Assembly (NCBI GenBank): GCA_019915135.1
Contig: JAHLMK010000002.1
Coordinates: 1,178,001-1,242,000, forward strand
DNA from: Strobilurus pachycystidiatus
Lineage: Eukaryota > Basidiomycota > Agaricomycetes > Agaricales > Physalacriaceae
Reading direction: 5' to 3'
DNA: 64,000 bases
How positions within the stretch are numbered: the first letter of the stretch is position 1; every line of letters starts with the position of its first letter. This document shows positions 1-12,947 of the stretch, in pieces. Both the position numbers and the translations under genes were made by a program. The notes under the pieces were generated by a model. The model made no database searches. It saw only the letters and a list, made by a program, of their open reading frames with translations, and was not told the origin of the DNA.

Positions 1-77
1 GGGGGCCGGACCAACTTGATAACATCAGGCTGCTCCTTGGCGGTACACGTCGTGAGTCTTTCCTATTTGTATCATGA
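1..77 (+). CDS. 3' end of a gene cut by the window edge, paralogous to the 14397-15608 gene
   Basis: The first bases read in frame from position 3 as GPDQLDNIRLLLGGTRR followed by eight further residues and TGA at 75-77. The same peptide (with M for the first L after IR) ends the complete gene at 14397-15608, where TAG follows the two Arg codons directly. Here that codon is GAG, so this copy runs on for eight more residues. Only the last 25 codons lie in the window. Either a full paralogue lies upstream, or only the gene tail was duplicated; the window cannot decide. Confidence 0.5.
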   Translation, partial: GPDQLDNIRLLLGGTRRESFLFVS

Positions 78-652
78 TAATTGCTGATTGTATCACTAGC
101 CTACCAACCTATCCCGTCAGAATTGCTGCTATGATGAGACTTGTGTGATTCACTTTTTTTATTCTGTATTGTACCTGTAACATTTCTGTTGAGATTCTTG
201 CCATCAATGAGTTCTAGTAACTGCATATTGCCCCACCCGCTTTGTTCCTCCACAGTGGCTCATGATCCAAAAATTACCGCTGTTAGTGAGCATGAAGAAC
301 GGGGGTGATAGTATCCAGCGTTTCTGCTCCTGGGCCCTCTAGAGGTCTTTCAGATGTGTCAAGCCATCCCACATCGCTTTGTCGCCGTTTCCACCGATAG
401 GATCATAGATCTTTCGTTGATTCGGGGTCTACTGTGGTGACATTTATTTCGAGACCTTGTCGAGTCAAAGAGACACACCCGTCTGTGGCCGCTCCCCTGG
501 ACTGCTTCTGCGCCGCAGAGTCCTGGGCAAAAGTCGTCGAGGCTGCCGTCGCGAGAAATACGAGCACTCAATTTGTCGTTACAGTGTGCATTGATGTTGT
601 TACGCGGACAGAAGTTCGTGAGGTATGGAGTGAGCTGGTCGTGAGACTCGTA
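1..652. repeat. Inverted duplicate of 13781-14456, copy A
   Basis: Read forward, this stretch matches the reverse complement of 14456 down to 13781 almost throughout, with scattered substitutions and a few short indels. Identity breaks off just after GAGACTCGTA at 652 (13781 in the other copy). It covers the last codons of the 14397-15608 gene, its 3' flank and part of the weak locus at 13279-14078. The left limit is unknown because the window starts inside it. Between 653 and 781 there is only the 3' flank of VPS18. Confidence 0.85.
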
Positions 653-781
653 TCAAGTGGTGGTCATGTTTGATTCTTGAAAATCGCCAATATCACCTTC
701 CCTAATCTTTGATTCAACCTTACTAGATGCACCTTTTTGAAATACACGACAGCCATAATTGATATTACATATCCTAAATCG

Positions 782-3700
782 TTACAAAGTCCACGTCGTA
801 TCCACCTCTCCATCCTTCACGAACGGCTTGTCGAGGCCCACAATCACGCTCTCACATAGTGGACAGCTACTAGCAAGCATGTTGTCCAGCTCAGCACGAA
901 GTTTCTCGAGCTTTTTCCCTCCATCCATCTCTGCCACTCGACGACCCGCTCCTGCGCCGCCCATCCCTGGAATCCAGGCTGGAGCCGAAACGATGGCTGC
1001 CAACGCATCGGGTACGATGAGGTTGCGCAGCTGGTCGCCTGCGTTGAGAAGATTGCGACCGAGCAGATTCGCAGCGCGTGTGCTGTGCTGGATGGGGTTG
1101 CCAAAGTTGGCAGACAGTAGCGTGCGCTGTGTATGAGGTTGTCGTGGAAGAGCGACTCCATTAGCGGCAGGAACTTTAGTGGGAGCAGGGCTTGCGCCCT
1201 TGACAAGTTCGTTTTGGAGCGCTACTATTCGCCTCAGCGAATATGCCGGTAGATAGTCCTTTGCCTAGAGCAAAATGTTACGATGTTGTTTATGTGAGGC
1301 ATGAAGTGCGACTTACCAGACCGATTAAGCAGTCAGCATGGAACGTGTGTCGGCAGGGGAAGACATAGAATTGGCGTGTCAAGAGGAGGTGGGAGCAGAC
1401 GGAGCAAGACTCTCCAGCGTCTATTGTGACGAACCGGTTCTTGAGTGTCACTATGTCTTCTTTGATCGCCTCAGCGGTCTTGGTCGCCTCGTCCATATCC
1501 CGTTTCAAGGTGTCGATGTGAGAAGAGTAACCCTCCAGTGCGTGAGCGATCTCCTCTTTGAAGTCGTCAATCACAACGAAGTCTGGGAAGAACGGCAGAA
1601 TATCCTCAATCTTGAGCAAGTCCGTGTTCTCCAAGAAGCGCATTGCCCTAGTCAATGCACGTGTCAGGTAGCGGTAGTGGGAACACGTCAGAAATACGCA
1701 CGTCTTGATGTCTTTCTTGTCTTGCACGACATATCGGGCAATCTTCAACCAAAGCTTCTTGCGCAAAGGCAAGTCCTGCTCCGGCATATCCGCGTTGATC
1801 TGGGCAAGCTCGAGGTCACCCTTCTCGAGGGCGAGATCGACACTATTCTCCCAGAGTCCCATCTTGGAATAGATATGTACACAAGGTTGCGTCCTGCCAC
1901 TCTGCTTGCACAGGCGCAGGGCATAGTCCAAGTCGTAATAAGGCTTGCCTGAAAGAGGGTCTGAGGGGGCATTCGACAAGAAACGGAGGAGAGGTCCGTC
2001 GTCCACGTCCGACGAGCCGGGTGATATGTAAAAGGTAATGAGGAGATTATGCAATGTCGAAGACGTGTTGCTTTGCTCGAAGACGACGTGATGGAGGTAC
2101 CGTATGGCATGATTCGGAGAAAGCGGATCGCGCGCCATATGTTGCATCTGGAGCAGAGCTGGAATCAACTTCAGTGGATCCAGGGAAGACTGTTTGAGCC
2201 AAGAGTCAACAGTTTCTTTGGGAGCGTTCCGCATGAGGACGGGACCGAAGCGGTAATAGGACGAGAGGTTGGTCTGAAGCAACGGGTGTTAATGAACAGA
2301 GGAAACACGCAGTGTTCCGTTCAGTTCGTACCTGTCGATCAATAACTTCGATAGCCTTTGTCCATTCCTCTTCAAGGATCCAATGCTCGATGACTTTCTC
2401 GTAGTCCCCAATGACGGCGGCATAATGTAGGTACATGTCGGTTCTGCCATGGGATTGTATGAGCTCGTACGTCGTGTTGGGGTCCAAATTATGCTGAATT
2501 GAATGTTTTGATCAAGCTACCAGAAAGGCTCTCATGGGTACGAACCTTGTACGTCTCCAAAAACTGTCGTAAATCTTCTTCCAGGATCGTTTTCTCGGTC
2601 CGTAGGTTCTCGACGTCGCCTGACACGGACTCTGCCGCCACGATGTCGTCGAGCTCGTTGCACTTGCTCAAATAAAATTCTACAAGCCAAGTGGCGAGCA
2701 TCATGCGCTGACTGAGATCCTATTTCAGACCTATCAGGGCAAGGACCTTGTAATATGTTCTTTTCCCGTACCTTCTTCCTCGTCCGTTCCAATCTTGAGA
2801 TGAGATACGCTCGTAAAGCATCTCGTTCCCCGGCATCCAGAAACTTAAGAGTGACCTCTTCGAACGAGACTGAACATTGTGCGTAGCATTGCGCGGCCTG
2901 GAAAAAGCGTCCTTCACCGAAGAAGGCATTGGCCTGCGCTGACAGAATGTGGTCTCTTTGAGCGGCAGACTGCGTCCCAAAATCAGCGAGACTCTCCTCA
3001 TCCGACAAGAGATCGACGGACCTGGGTGCTATAGGACAACGCGACATCGTACTGTCCTTTCTCCAAGTAGATTTTCCATACATCACGAGTTTCGTTCTTC
3101 ACCACCAGTTCAAGAATAGATTGGTCCGTGTAGATCCAGTACGTATACCTGATGGGGTCAGCCGTTATACCGTTGATTTCTTCTCCGGGTTTCTGCCCGA
3201 CAGATGTTGAGATTGTAGAATATCGGGGTGAAAGACGGAAATACCAGTGGTAAAGGCTCTTCCCATGCGATCTTGTCGTCTAGCTGGCATATGCCCACAA
3301 TTCTATCGCGGTATAGCACCATATAGTGAAATTCCGTTAGGGCTATAGACAGCGGGGTTTCGACACCATCAGTGGCAGAGGGTGGATAGGGAAGAACGTC
3401 TGCAGCGTCAATGAAATCATCAGACGTGGACTGGAAGTTGAGATTTCCGTGAAAGATGCCGAGCCCGGTCATCCACGCGATGGTCTTGGGCATGGAATTG
3501 CTTTGGACGGCATTGGGTGTGTAATAGTGCAACTCGGAATAATTGATGTTTCCTGGCAAGTCGACCACCTCTGCACGAGAGAGTGAGTTGCTAGTGCGGA
3601 GGACGCGCGCAGTACTTACTTGGCGAACTGTTGGCGAACACTGTTCCAAATCGACCACCTTCCTCCGCCCTACGGTCCGGAGCTCCAACGAACTGGTATA

Positions 3701-4626
3701 TTCTCGAGGGCGTCGACACCACGACCAAGGCCTTTCGCGGGTCAGATGGCGGAAAGAAGTTGTATTTCAGTCCAGTCACAGGCTGACGTTCCGGCAATGC
3801 GAATACTTTCTGCATGTATCGTTCCTGCGACTTGAAGAGATTCTCCTCCGCGCTCAAGATGGCCTCGTAAATGACGCCGTCTCGCGAGCCAATCAGCATC
3901 TCCCGAGTCGACGTTGGGTTCGTTGCGGACAACAGCGCTGCGGTGTTCCAGGCTATGCTCTCAATCACCAGGCGCAGCGATAGCTGTCGCGGCTTTCTCG
4001 AGGTCCTGAACAGATACCAGTTCTCTCCTTGTAGCGAAGTGATGATAATATGGCGTCCTGAGGGGTCCAGGAAGAGCTGGTATATGGACATGTCGGACGC
4101 CTTGCGCGGCATTGGTACTTTATAGACCGTCTCTGAGTGGGCGAGCTCGACGATGAGGAGGACGTTGGAGGAAAGGGCAATGACGAGGATGTCGGAGGCG
4201 ACGACCATGGACACGATGCGGGCATCGAGGTTAAACTGGACGTGTCCGAGGGTGAATAGTGGGGCGGATGCGTGTTCGTCTGCCTATGCAAAGGTGTCAA
4301 TCTGGGTTCTAGAGGGTCGACTGGAACGCACAGTCAGAGTCTGCGCCAGCTCCTCCACTTCCGGCTCAAAACCCTCATACTGTAACGGCGCCAAGGAGGA
4401 GGTGACCGCGCCCGCTGACGCGGACGTCGCATGCTCTACATCTGGCAGGGAATGTTGAATTGCTTGCGAGAATTACGCGCAGTTGTTCACGTACACTCAG
4501 AGAACATGAGCGTCCGGTAGTGCGAGTGGTGCGAGAAACAGGCTCGGGCACGTCGAAGTCACCTTCAAACGCTTGATAGCCACGTGCTCGGAAATAGGGA
4601 TCGAGAATCGAAGTTCGGATACTCAA
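782..4626 (-). CDS. VPS18: Vacuolar sorting protein Vps18/Pep3 (HOPS/CORVET core subunit)
   Basis: Vps18 is a core subunit of the HOPS and CORVET tethering complexes, which drive membrane fusion at endosomes and vacuole. The minus-strand exons join into one protein: a Pep3/Vps18 beta-propeller part (about 4284-3620 and 3573-3070), then an alpha-solenoid with clathrin-type repeats (about 2945-1330). A C-terminal RING-H2 domain follows, split by an intron and a basic/Ala-rich linker: CSVC near 1390, CRHTFHADC near 1335, and the last pair CPLC near 865. Short introns with clean splice sites interrupt it at about nine places, for example around 4450-4490, 3580-3620, 3180-3230 and 1270-1320. Stop TAA is at 782-784. 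The first exon is unresolved: the open frame begins at 4626 without ATG, just after a good branch point and acceptor (CTAAC, CTTAG), so a very short upstream exon or a non-ATG start is likely. The end coordinate is therefore the least certain. Confidence 0.88.
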
Positions 4627-4703
4627 GCACTAAGTAAGTTAGTAGCAATCATGTCAAGTTGGAGCCATTGGTCTACTTTTTGTACTGGCGACTCTACGAC
4701 TGC

Positions 4704-7357
4704 TTAGCTATCCTCTTCATTATATTCTATACCCATGCAACCCTCTCTCGCTTTCTCCATCAACCTGACAGCAACATTCCTCCTCAACTCAGACGCCCGC
4801 AGTTCAATCTTACTCAGCTCAATTTCCCACTCTGCACGAACACGCGCGCGTGCAACGCCCTCATGCATCACCTGTGGCGCAGTCGGCAAAATATCAGCCA
4901 CCCACTCGCTCACCTCCGGCCGGTCCAGGTCTACCCCACCGATAGTCGGTGGCCCCTTCCCGTCGGGACCGTTCCACACAACGCGAGCCTGTCTGGTTTC
5001 ATAGGGGACGATCTTTGGTTCGCTTCCAATTCCTGTCCCAGTCTCTTTACGCTCATCTATCCTCACAAGGACGTCGGACACCGTCGAGACACCGCCCTCT
5101 AATTGTGCTTTGAGGGCTCTTCTGTGTTCGCGGCATGTAGCGATGACTGCGAGGTTTTTATCGATCGCCTGAAGCGTATGCTTGACGCGAGGATTGGTAG
5201 CATACTTGTGAATGTAGGGCAGTCGGATGGTAGAAGTGGGAGGAGGACGCGTAGACGGATTACGCGGACCGGATGGTATGGGTGCTGAGAGCCCAGCCGC
5301 GGAAGATACACGGGGGGTGTCCAAGCGAGGTGTGGAGGTAGTCGGTGTTGAGAGACGCAAGATAGATGGGTCCAAGTTGGGTGTGCTAGTAGTACTTGGT
5401 GTCCCTTGGCGTACTGTATCTGACGCTGGACTGGTCACCACGTCAAGCTTGGATGGGAGCATATGTTCTTTAGGAGAATCCTCGACGATACTGGCACCGT
5501 CAGGAGTCCGTCGCCGCCTAACAGATGCACTCAAGATAGATCCCCGTTCATCTCGAGCATCAGGGGGCGCCCAGCCTCCTCGGTAGCTGCCCCCCTCGTC
5601 GCCTCTGCCAGACCGTGACCCAAGGTACGGGGACCGCTCGGGATAGTTTCGGTTATCTGCTCGACTTTGACTTGCCCTGGGTCGATCCGGTAGAGCTCTA
5701 TCGCTGGCAGGACGATCTGGTAGTCTCTCACTGTCCGTGAACCTACTAGGTCGGTCCGCTCCCCGCCCTGGCTCAAACGACTGCGTTGGCTTGGGTGGTA
5801 AGGAAGCTCTAGGTCCACGAGGTGGAGAGGCAGCTCGAGGTGGCGGCTGTAGGGTTGCAATGGTTTCTTGCGGCGGCGAAATGATGGGCGATGGGGCGGG
5901 CTGCACGTCGAGTTGCATTGGTACGTCAGTTGCAGCTGGCACATCGACCAACATAGGCGCTTCGTTCGCCTCGCCCTCCTCCACCTCGGGAAGCGTAGAA
6001 GCCTCGTTCTGTTGGTCAAAGACGCGGGGATGACTCGGGATTCGATCATTCGTTTCAGCTGAAGCGTTTGCGTTCGGCTCGACGTCCATCTTATCATCCT
6101 GCTCCCGGGGAGGTGACCGATCCCTAGACTGCCTGTCGCGGAATCTTGGACTGTCAGAGGGGCGGAAATCATCTCTGTATGAGCCTCTGCCTCTGCCACG
6201 ATATGGTCGCCCACGGTCGTATTCGTACGAAGCACCTCGTCCTCTACCACCACGATATCGACCACGGCCCCGTCTATCATCGCCAAAAGAGTCATAACTT
6301 ATAGGATCTCTCCGAGGGGGCAACATGCTGCGTTGGCGGTTTGGCGACGGAGAGCGAGATCGAGACCTTGCAAGGCTTCGCGCCGGAGACACCCTCCGCG
6401 AAGGCGACGAGTGCCGTGGGGCCAACTCGGAGGGATGTTTTCGACGGTCCGTAGGTGACGGACCGCGGATTCGCGCAGCTATCAAGTCGGGATTCGAGTC
6501 TGAGCGCGGGAGAGACATGCGGCGCGTTGGAGAACGTTTGTCAGGCGACGGCCGTCTGTCTGAGTCACGGCTGGGAGACCACCCAGCAGGCAGTGGGGAG
6601 CGCCGGCGAGGCGGAGGTGAAGGATATCGTCGTGGAGGCGGACTGTATCGCCGAGATGGCGAGCCATGTCTTGGCGGAGAATTGCGATCATATCGTCTTG
6701 GTGGCGGCGAGTCGAAGCGACGTCCAAGGGGACGCCGAGGAGGAGGAGAGTCGTATCGTCGCGGTGGCGGCGAGTCGAGACGTCTACGTGGCGGCGACCG
6801 ATACCCTCTTGGGGGTGAAGGAAACCGGCTGCTTCTGGGCGGAGAACGGGCGCGTCTTGGCGGAGGAGAGCGCGATCTATGCAATTTCCTTGTAAGCATA
6901 TCTGTACGTGTGAAGCGTGTGCAACGTGCCTCCTGCCTCCGTACGAGTTGTATCCTGCGCGAAAGGCTCCTCTTGGTCTGTAATCTTCTCTTCGATATGA
7001 AGGTTGCCAAGTTGAATCACCTCTGGCGCGTCCTCGACCACGGTAGCCGCCACCTCGCCCGCGACCATCGTAGCCGGACGGGGAGAGTGCCCTCTGCTGC
7101 GAGCGATTGGAGGCCGAAGGGGACCGTCGTCTTGGAGGAGAATTGAAACGAGGAGAACGGTTCAGTAGTGAGCCAGTCGGTGAGGCTGGATGAAAGGACC
7201 CCGTCGGTGACGCCTGCCCAGACTCGTATGAGGTAGATGGGACATCATTGTGGAACGAATTGTGCGGCGAACCAATGCCTTGACTCTGTCCACCGGGAGA
7301 ACGCGACTGTTCAAAAGATGGCTCCATTGGATGTTTGCGCGTGTTTTCTGAGGTCAT
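4704..7357 (-). CDS. Arg/Ser/Pro-rich, RGG-containing protein, probably RNA-linked
   Basis: Exon 1 (7357-6945) and exon 2 (6888-4704) are joined by a 56-nt intron (GTACGG...TTACAAG), giving about 865 residues. The N-terminal 100 residues are Ser/Pro/Gly-rich with RG and RGG runs. Residues about 140-330 are dense in RSPPRR and SPPRRYD-type RS/RP repeats, followed by another RGRGR block and a long disordered acidic/Pro-rich middle. Only the last 170 residues or so look folded: a helical region starting LPYIHKYATNP, with coiled-coil-like charge spacing and ending in acidic residues. RS and RGG stretches are typical of splicing and mRNP proteins, so a role in RNA metabolism is an inference from composition. 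No RRM or other named domain is visible. The plus-strand frames opposite (6325-7146) are shadows of the repeats. Confidence 0.8.
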
Positions 7358-7488
7358 TTGCCATTTGAGTCTGTGAGTCTCAGTCTAAACTGTCTAATAA
7401 CATTTACTGACTCAAGTCTACAACTACCTAGAGTGCGACATAAAACGATACTTCGTACCACCAACGCACACAATTGTCGCGCCACTGC

Positions 7489-8998
7489 TTATTGGAGCAC
7501 TATAACGAGATTAGACACATGGAAGCCGAAGGGAGGTGAGGAAGGAACTTACGAGGATCTCTGAAATGCTTTTGGCTGTTGTGAATGAAGCCAACTTTGG
7601 TCTTGAAATCTTCCCGCCTCTTCTGGTCTCTGAACTCTCGGACGTGACGACCAGCTTCTCTCGCCTCGCCACGATTGCGCGCCTTGACCACCTGTGTGCC
7701 GTCTCCGTAAGCACCAAAGCCGCCTTTTGTGGGAACGAGGGCGGAGTTTTTGTCGGCGATGAGTTTGCGGACCAATGCAGCGCCAGTGTTGGGATCAACG
7801 TCCTGGCGTTTAGGTAGACCGACGAAAGACTGTGCATAATAGCGTCGCATGCTGCGATGTCCGATTCTTGCACCGGATGGCAGGACGAGTTCAAATGCAG
7901 AGTCGCCATATGTGAGTTCGTTATCGGGAAGCACGTCGGCTTTGCGACGAGAGCGCTTCGTTTCGTCTTCGTCGATGACCTCGTCTGCATCGCCATCGTC
8001 ACCATCGCCCTCCACGTCCTCCCAATCACTTCCCGCCGCCTCCTCTTCCTCATCATCTTCCTCGCTGGACTCAACCTCAGGGTACGAGGAGGTAAAGTCA
8101 TAATAGTCAGAAAGCTCTAGACGATCCGCCTCCTTGTCGTAGGCGATTTTACAATGCCCCTTGTCGAGCATATGTTTGCGTACAGCGTCAAGAGTGCGGA
8201 AATCGCGCCCCTTGCCGTTACAGTAGAGGCAGACGTTCCCGACAGCGACCTTCTCGCCAAGGTACTGGATGAGGCCCGGGAGATCGATAAGGTATTCGGC
8301 GTCAGGTATGAAGAATGAGTGGCCAGAGGACATGTGGGTGAGGTTCTCTTCCATGGATGAGAATTCCTGGGAACAGAAGAGACATTGCACGGAGCTGATC
8401 CGTGAGCGTGCCGCCGCAATTTTTTGGTCAATGCTGAGAGTAACATCGTTCTCGTCCTCTGAGTCGTCCACATCCATGGATGCAGGTGTGTCCTCTGTAG
8501 AAGGAGACACAGGGGCTGCCGGTGCGGGTGCGGGATCGGCTGGTGTCGGTTTTTCGACGATGGCCTGTACGACTGAGGACTTGTTGACTGCTTTCAACTC
8601 ATTGTCTTTATGCCTCTTCGATTGTAGATGAGATCGATATGCATTTTCTGTGAGATATGTCTTACTAAGACGAGAGTCAGGACCTGGAACAGGTACAAAA
8701 CGATGGGACGTACTTGCACACTTCACATTTCGATCCGTCGGGTGAAGACATGATAGCGGTTTCCTGTCGTCGATCAAGGACTTTCTCGTTGAAGGTAGCG
8801 ACGCTGACGGGCGGCAATGAAGCCACCCGCCGCTTCATGTTGTACCTATGGTGGTCGGACCTGTAGTGTATTCCTGCGGAAGCCAAGTTGATTAAACGCT
8901 AATTTTGGAAAGAGAAAGGGCGTACTTTGCTCCTCAGCAGTGAAGAATGCAATAGCGCATGATATGCAGGTAAAGAGAGACTGCTGGGGTGCGTCCAT
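7489..8998 (-). CDS. REI1: Rei1/Reh1-type C2H2 zinc-finger 60S ribosome maturation factor (ZNF622 family)
   Basis: This family works in the cytoplasm on late pre-60S ribosomal subunits, where it helps release and recycle shuttling factors such as Arx1. Exon 1 starts at ATG 8998 (MDAPQQS, then a CxxC finger). A 50-nt intron is followed by the family motif HYRSDHHRYNMKRRVASLPP. A second intron (about 8666-8714) separates CEVCK from KTYLTENAYRSHLQSKRHK. The central exon carries two more C2H2 fingers (CLFC near 8390, CLYC near 8225) separated by an acidic stretch, then the basic C-terminus with HNSQKHFRDP. A last intron joins this to TG CTC CAA TAA, giving the family-typical ending DPLLQ with stop at 7489-7491. 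All four finger pairs are present. It is divergent from PRP2 with 113 bp between start codons. Confidence 0.9.
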
Positions 8999-9111
8999 GG
9001 TTGAGGGAGGCGAGACGATGATGAGGGTAAGCGGATAAGATTATTTTTGCTGATTCATGATCCTGGCCGGATGCGTCAGACTCATTTGCCAAACACTTGA
9101 ATGTTGCCTTC
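8999..9111. promoter_or_regulatory. Shared promoter between REI1 and PRP2
   Basis: Only 113 bp separate the two divergent start codons. The stretch contains no open frame. It must hold both 5' UTRs and promoters, unless these overlap the coding regions. Confidence 0.6.
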
Positions 9112-12100
9112 ATGCCATCAGACGTAGAGCGTTATATCAGCGACAATTCTCTACGGGTGCGTTCATTGTCTCATGCTTAGTTATCTTTACTGACTTCAAT
9201 TGCAGCTCTTTGGTCTCGCCGACAAAAGTATCATCAACTATGTTCTAGCTTCAGGTACGCTTCGCATTATACCACAATCTTTACCCTACTCATAGACCTC
9301 CAGCCTCCTCCGCCAAAACACCTGATGCCCTATTCTCCTCTCTGCACGCCTCCGGTCTCCCCGACACTCCCGACGCCCACGAGTTTATAAACACCGTTTT
9401 CTCTCAAGCGCCACGGAAACACAAACATAAACGCACAGCTGAGGAGAAAGCCCAGCGCCAAGCTGAGAAAGACGCCAAATCCCTTCGCACACAGAAGTTT
9501 GGCCTTTTGCTTGATGACGACTCCCCCGATGTGCAGCCTCTACCTAAGGAGAAACGCTCCAAGGACAAGAAAGACCGCGACCGCCCTTCGCGTAAACGGG
9601 ACTACGACGAGAAGGAGTGGGAAAGCGACGAGGAGGAGAAGGCACGGAAACGGTACAAGCGCGATGATTCGGTGCTGGATGCTGAGCCCGAGCCAGAGCC
9701 AGAGCTCGAGGAGGATGAGGAGACGAGGAGGGAACGGGAACGGCTGGAGGATTTACAGGATCGAGACGCATTCGCGGACCGGGTCCGCGAACGGGATCGC
9801 GAACGGACCAAGAAGATTGTCGAGGACCGCTCCTCCAAGAAGTCCAGCGGCGCGGCTGCCGAAGCTGCCGAACGCCGACAGCTGGCGGACGATGCGCAAG
9901 CGCGCGGGCTGGCTCTTCCTAGTCTCCGACTTCACTCACGCCAGGAGTATCTCACGAAACGTGAAATCCAACAAATCGAGCTTCTCCGGAAGGAGATTGC
10001 GGACGATGAAGCGCTGTTCAGTGGGATGAGGATATCGAAGCGGGAGCAGCGGGAACTGGACAGGAAGAAGGATCTGCTGAAGCTCGTAGAGGAACGCCTC
10101 AAGATCAACGACACATATGACGGCTACCAGCTCCCCGAGGACTACATTACTGAGCAGGGCAAAATCGACAAGGAGAAGAAGAAGAACGCGTTGTACAAGC
10201 GTTACGAGGAGGCCAAACCCAAGGACGACCAGTTCGTCACTGATGTCGATCAGTGGGAGGCTGCCCAGACGCAGCACAGTACGTTCAAGACCGGAGCGAT
10301 GGACAAGAGGGAGGTGGTCGAGGAGTATGACTATGTCTTCGACGAAAGTCAGACTATCAAATTCGTCATGGACCAGACCCTGGCTGGCAACAGCAAGATG
10401 AGCGCGGCTGAGAAGCTGCTCCAGGATCAGATTGATGCTGCTGAGAAACGAGGTTCGTGTACTTCTCCTCTCAAAGTTTTCAAGCTGATTGCTCATGTAC
10501 CCCCCTAGCGTTGTCTATCGAGCAGACTCGCAAGAATCTCCCGATCTACCTTTATCGCGACCAGCTCATTGAGGCCATCAAGGAGCATCAAGTACTCATT
10601 GTTGTCGCCGAGACTGGATCTGGAAAGACCACCCAGCTGCCCCAATACCTCCACGAAGCGGGATACACACAAGGTGGCCTCAAAGTCGGTTGTACGCAAC
10701 CTCGACGAGTCGCTGCCATGTCTGTCGCTGCACGTGTAGCAGAGGAGATGGGAACAAAAGTCGGCTACGAAGTAGGATACTCCATTCGTTTCGAGGATTG
10801 CACCAGCGACAAGACGGTCCTGAAATATATGACAGATGGGATGCTCTTGCGAGAGTTCTTGACAGAACCGGATCTAGCGGGGTACTCTGCATTGATCATC
10901 GACGAGGCTCACGAGAGGACGCTCAGCACTGACATCCTGTTTGCGCTTGTCAAGGTTTGTTATTTTTGTTTTGCGCAAGTACTCAAAACTCACGACTTGT
11001 GTGTTCGTATAGGACATTGCCCGCTTCCGCCCCGAGTTGCGATTGCTGATATCTAGTGCAACTATGGACGCGGAGAAATTTAGTGAATATTTTGACGACG
11101 CTCCGACTTTCTACAGTAAGTGATAGTCGTGATCGCGTATATCACCACTGACGGTTCACACCAGTCCCGGGTCGTCAGTTTCCTGTGGACATTCATTATA
11201 CACCTCAGCCCGAAGCCAACTACCTTCATGCTGCCATCACCACGGTTTTCCAGATCCATACAACGCAGCCAAAGGGTGACATTCTCGTGTTCCTCACAGT
11301 GCGTGAACAGTTTACTATCTTCTGTGTAACCCTGTCGTTAAGATGCGCTCATGATAGGGCCAAGAAGAGATCGAAGCATGCGCCGAGAATCTTCAAGAGA
11401 CTGCTCGGACGCTAGGCAATAAGATCGCCGAGTTGATCATATGTCCGATCTATGCCAATCTGCCCAGCGAAATGCAGGCGAAGATCTTCGAGCCAACACC
11501 AGAAGGGGCGAGAAAGGTAGTCCTTGCGACCAACATCGCAGAAACGTCTATCACCATCGACGGCGTCGTTTTTGTCATCGATCCTGGATTTGTCAAGCAA
11601 AATTCGTACAATCCAAGGACGGGGATGTCTTCGCTTGTCGTTGTTCCTGTGCGTATGACCCATGTCCCGCCTCGGCCTACTAATCAACGACAATACCAGT
11701 GTTCCCGTGCTTCTGCGAATCAGAGAGCAGGTCGTGCAGGTCGCGTCGGACCTGGCAAGTCTTTCCGATTATACACGAAGTGGGCGTTTTCGAACGAATT
11801 GGAGGCGAACACTGTTCCCGAAATCCAGCGGACAAATCTTGGAATGGTCGTCTTGTTGCTCAAGTCGCTGGGTATCAACGACCTCATTGGCTTCGAGTTT
11901 CTGGATCCGCCGCCTGGAGAAACGTTGATGAGGGCGCTGGAGTTACTCTATGCTCTAGGAGCGCTGAATGATCGCGGAGAGCTAACGAAGTTGGGTAGGA
12001 GAATGGCTGAATTCCCTGTTGATCCCATGTTATCGAAGGCGATCATATCCAGCGAGAAGTACGAGTGTACTGATGAGGTTCGTCGCCTTCTCACGCAGTC

Positions 12101-12947
12101 CGTGTCGAAATGATTGAACTTGTATAATTCAGGTCCTCACCATCATCGCGATGCTTTCTGAGTCCGGTTCGCTCTTCTATCGACCTAAGGACAAGAAGCT
12201 GCACGCTGACCAGGCTCGCCAAAACTTCGTACGCGCTGGTGGGGATCATTTCACGCTTCTGAATGTCTGGGAGCAATGGGCGGAAACGAATTACTCGCAG
12301 CAGTTCTGTTACGAACAGTTCTTGCAATTCAAGAGTCTCAGTCGAGCACGGGATATCCGCGACCAGCTTGCTGGACTTTGTGAGCGCGTGGAAATCGTTA
12401 TTCAGTCGAATCCCAACTCGAATGATATCACGCCTGTTCAGAAGGCACTCACTGCAGGGTATTTCTATAATACGGTATGTGCTCTTCACTCCTGTCCCCA
12501 GCGTTCGAGTTTCTCACACCTACTTTATAGGCACAACTACAGAAAAGTGGCGATTCCTATCGGACGTTGAAGACAAATCACACTGTCTATATCCACCCCT
12601 CGTCTGGCTTATTCCAACATCAACCACCTGTCAAGACCATGCTCTATTACGAGCTCGTTATGACCTCGAAATCGTACATGAGGTTAGCAGATTGGTTTCC
12701 TCGTTCGCAACTGCACACACTGACTTGCTTGACTACAGACAGGTCATGGAAATCAAGCCTGCGTGGTTGTTGGAGGGTGAGTTTGATGTTGCTCTTGTTC
12801 GATGTCGTTATAGGTGTTGATGTACTCTTCTATTCAGTTGCACCGCATTACTTCAAACCTGCCGATTTGGAGCAACTGGCTTCCGGGGACAAGAAAATGC
12901 CCAAGGGAGAGGGGATCAGCAGCTCGGCGACGGTGGCATCATCATAG
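9112..12947 (+). CDS. PRP2: DEAH-box pre-mRNA splicing ATPase Prp2/DHX16 (S. pombe Cdc28)
   Basis: Prp2 remodels the activated spliceosome before the first transesterification step. The start ATG at 9112 opens a short exon ([11 protein letters not shown]). Exon 2 has [16 protein letters not shown], the conserved DHX16 N-terminus. The long exon 9304-10451 is highly charged (KE/RE-rich). The helicase core follows: motif [10 protein letters not shown] (10613), Ia TQPRRVAA (10698), II DEAH (10900), III SAT (11058), V NIAETSIT (11533) and [10 protein letters not shown] (11720). Next come the winged-helix/HA2 part and the OB-fold (VLTIIAML, about 12133, to APHYF, about 12845). About a dozen introns of 40-65 nt, all with GT-AG ends, were placed by frame. 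Stop TAG is at 12945-12947, and the protein has roughly 1,080 residues. All motifs are intact. PRP2 fits better than PRP16, PRP22 or PRP43 because of the N-terminal motif. Confidence 0.93.

Noticed and set aside
1338..1952. Plus-strand frame of 204 codons opposite VPS18
   Set aside because: VPS18 family motifs lie on the minus strand across the same bases, and the plus frame has no family features.
6325..7146. Long plus-strand frame (273 codons) rich in Arg and Gly
   Set aside because: It is the antisense of the RS/RGG repeats in the minus-strand gene, whose repetitive codons keep all frames open.
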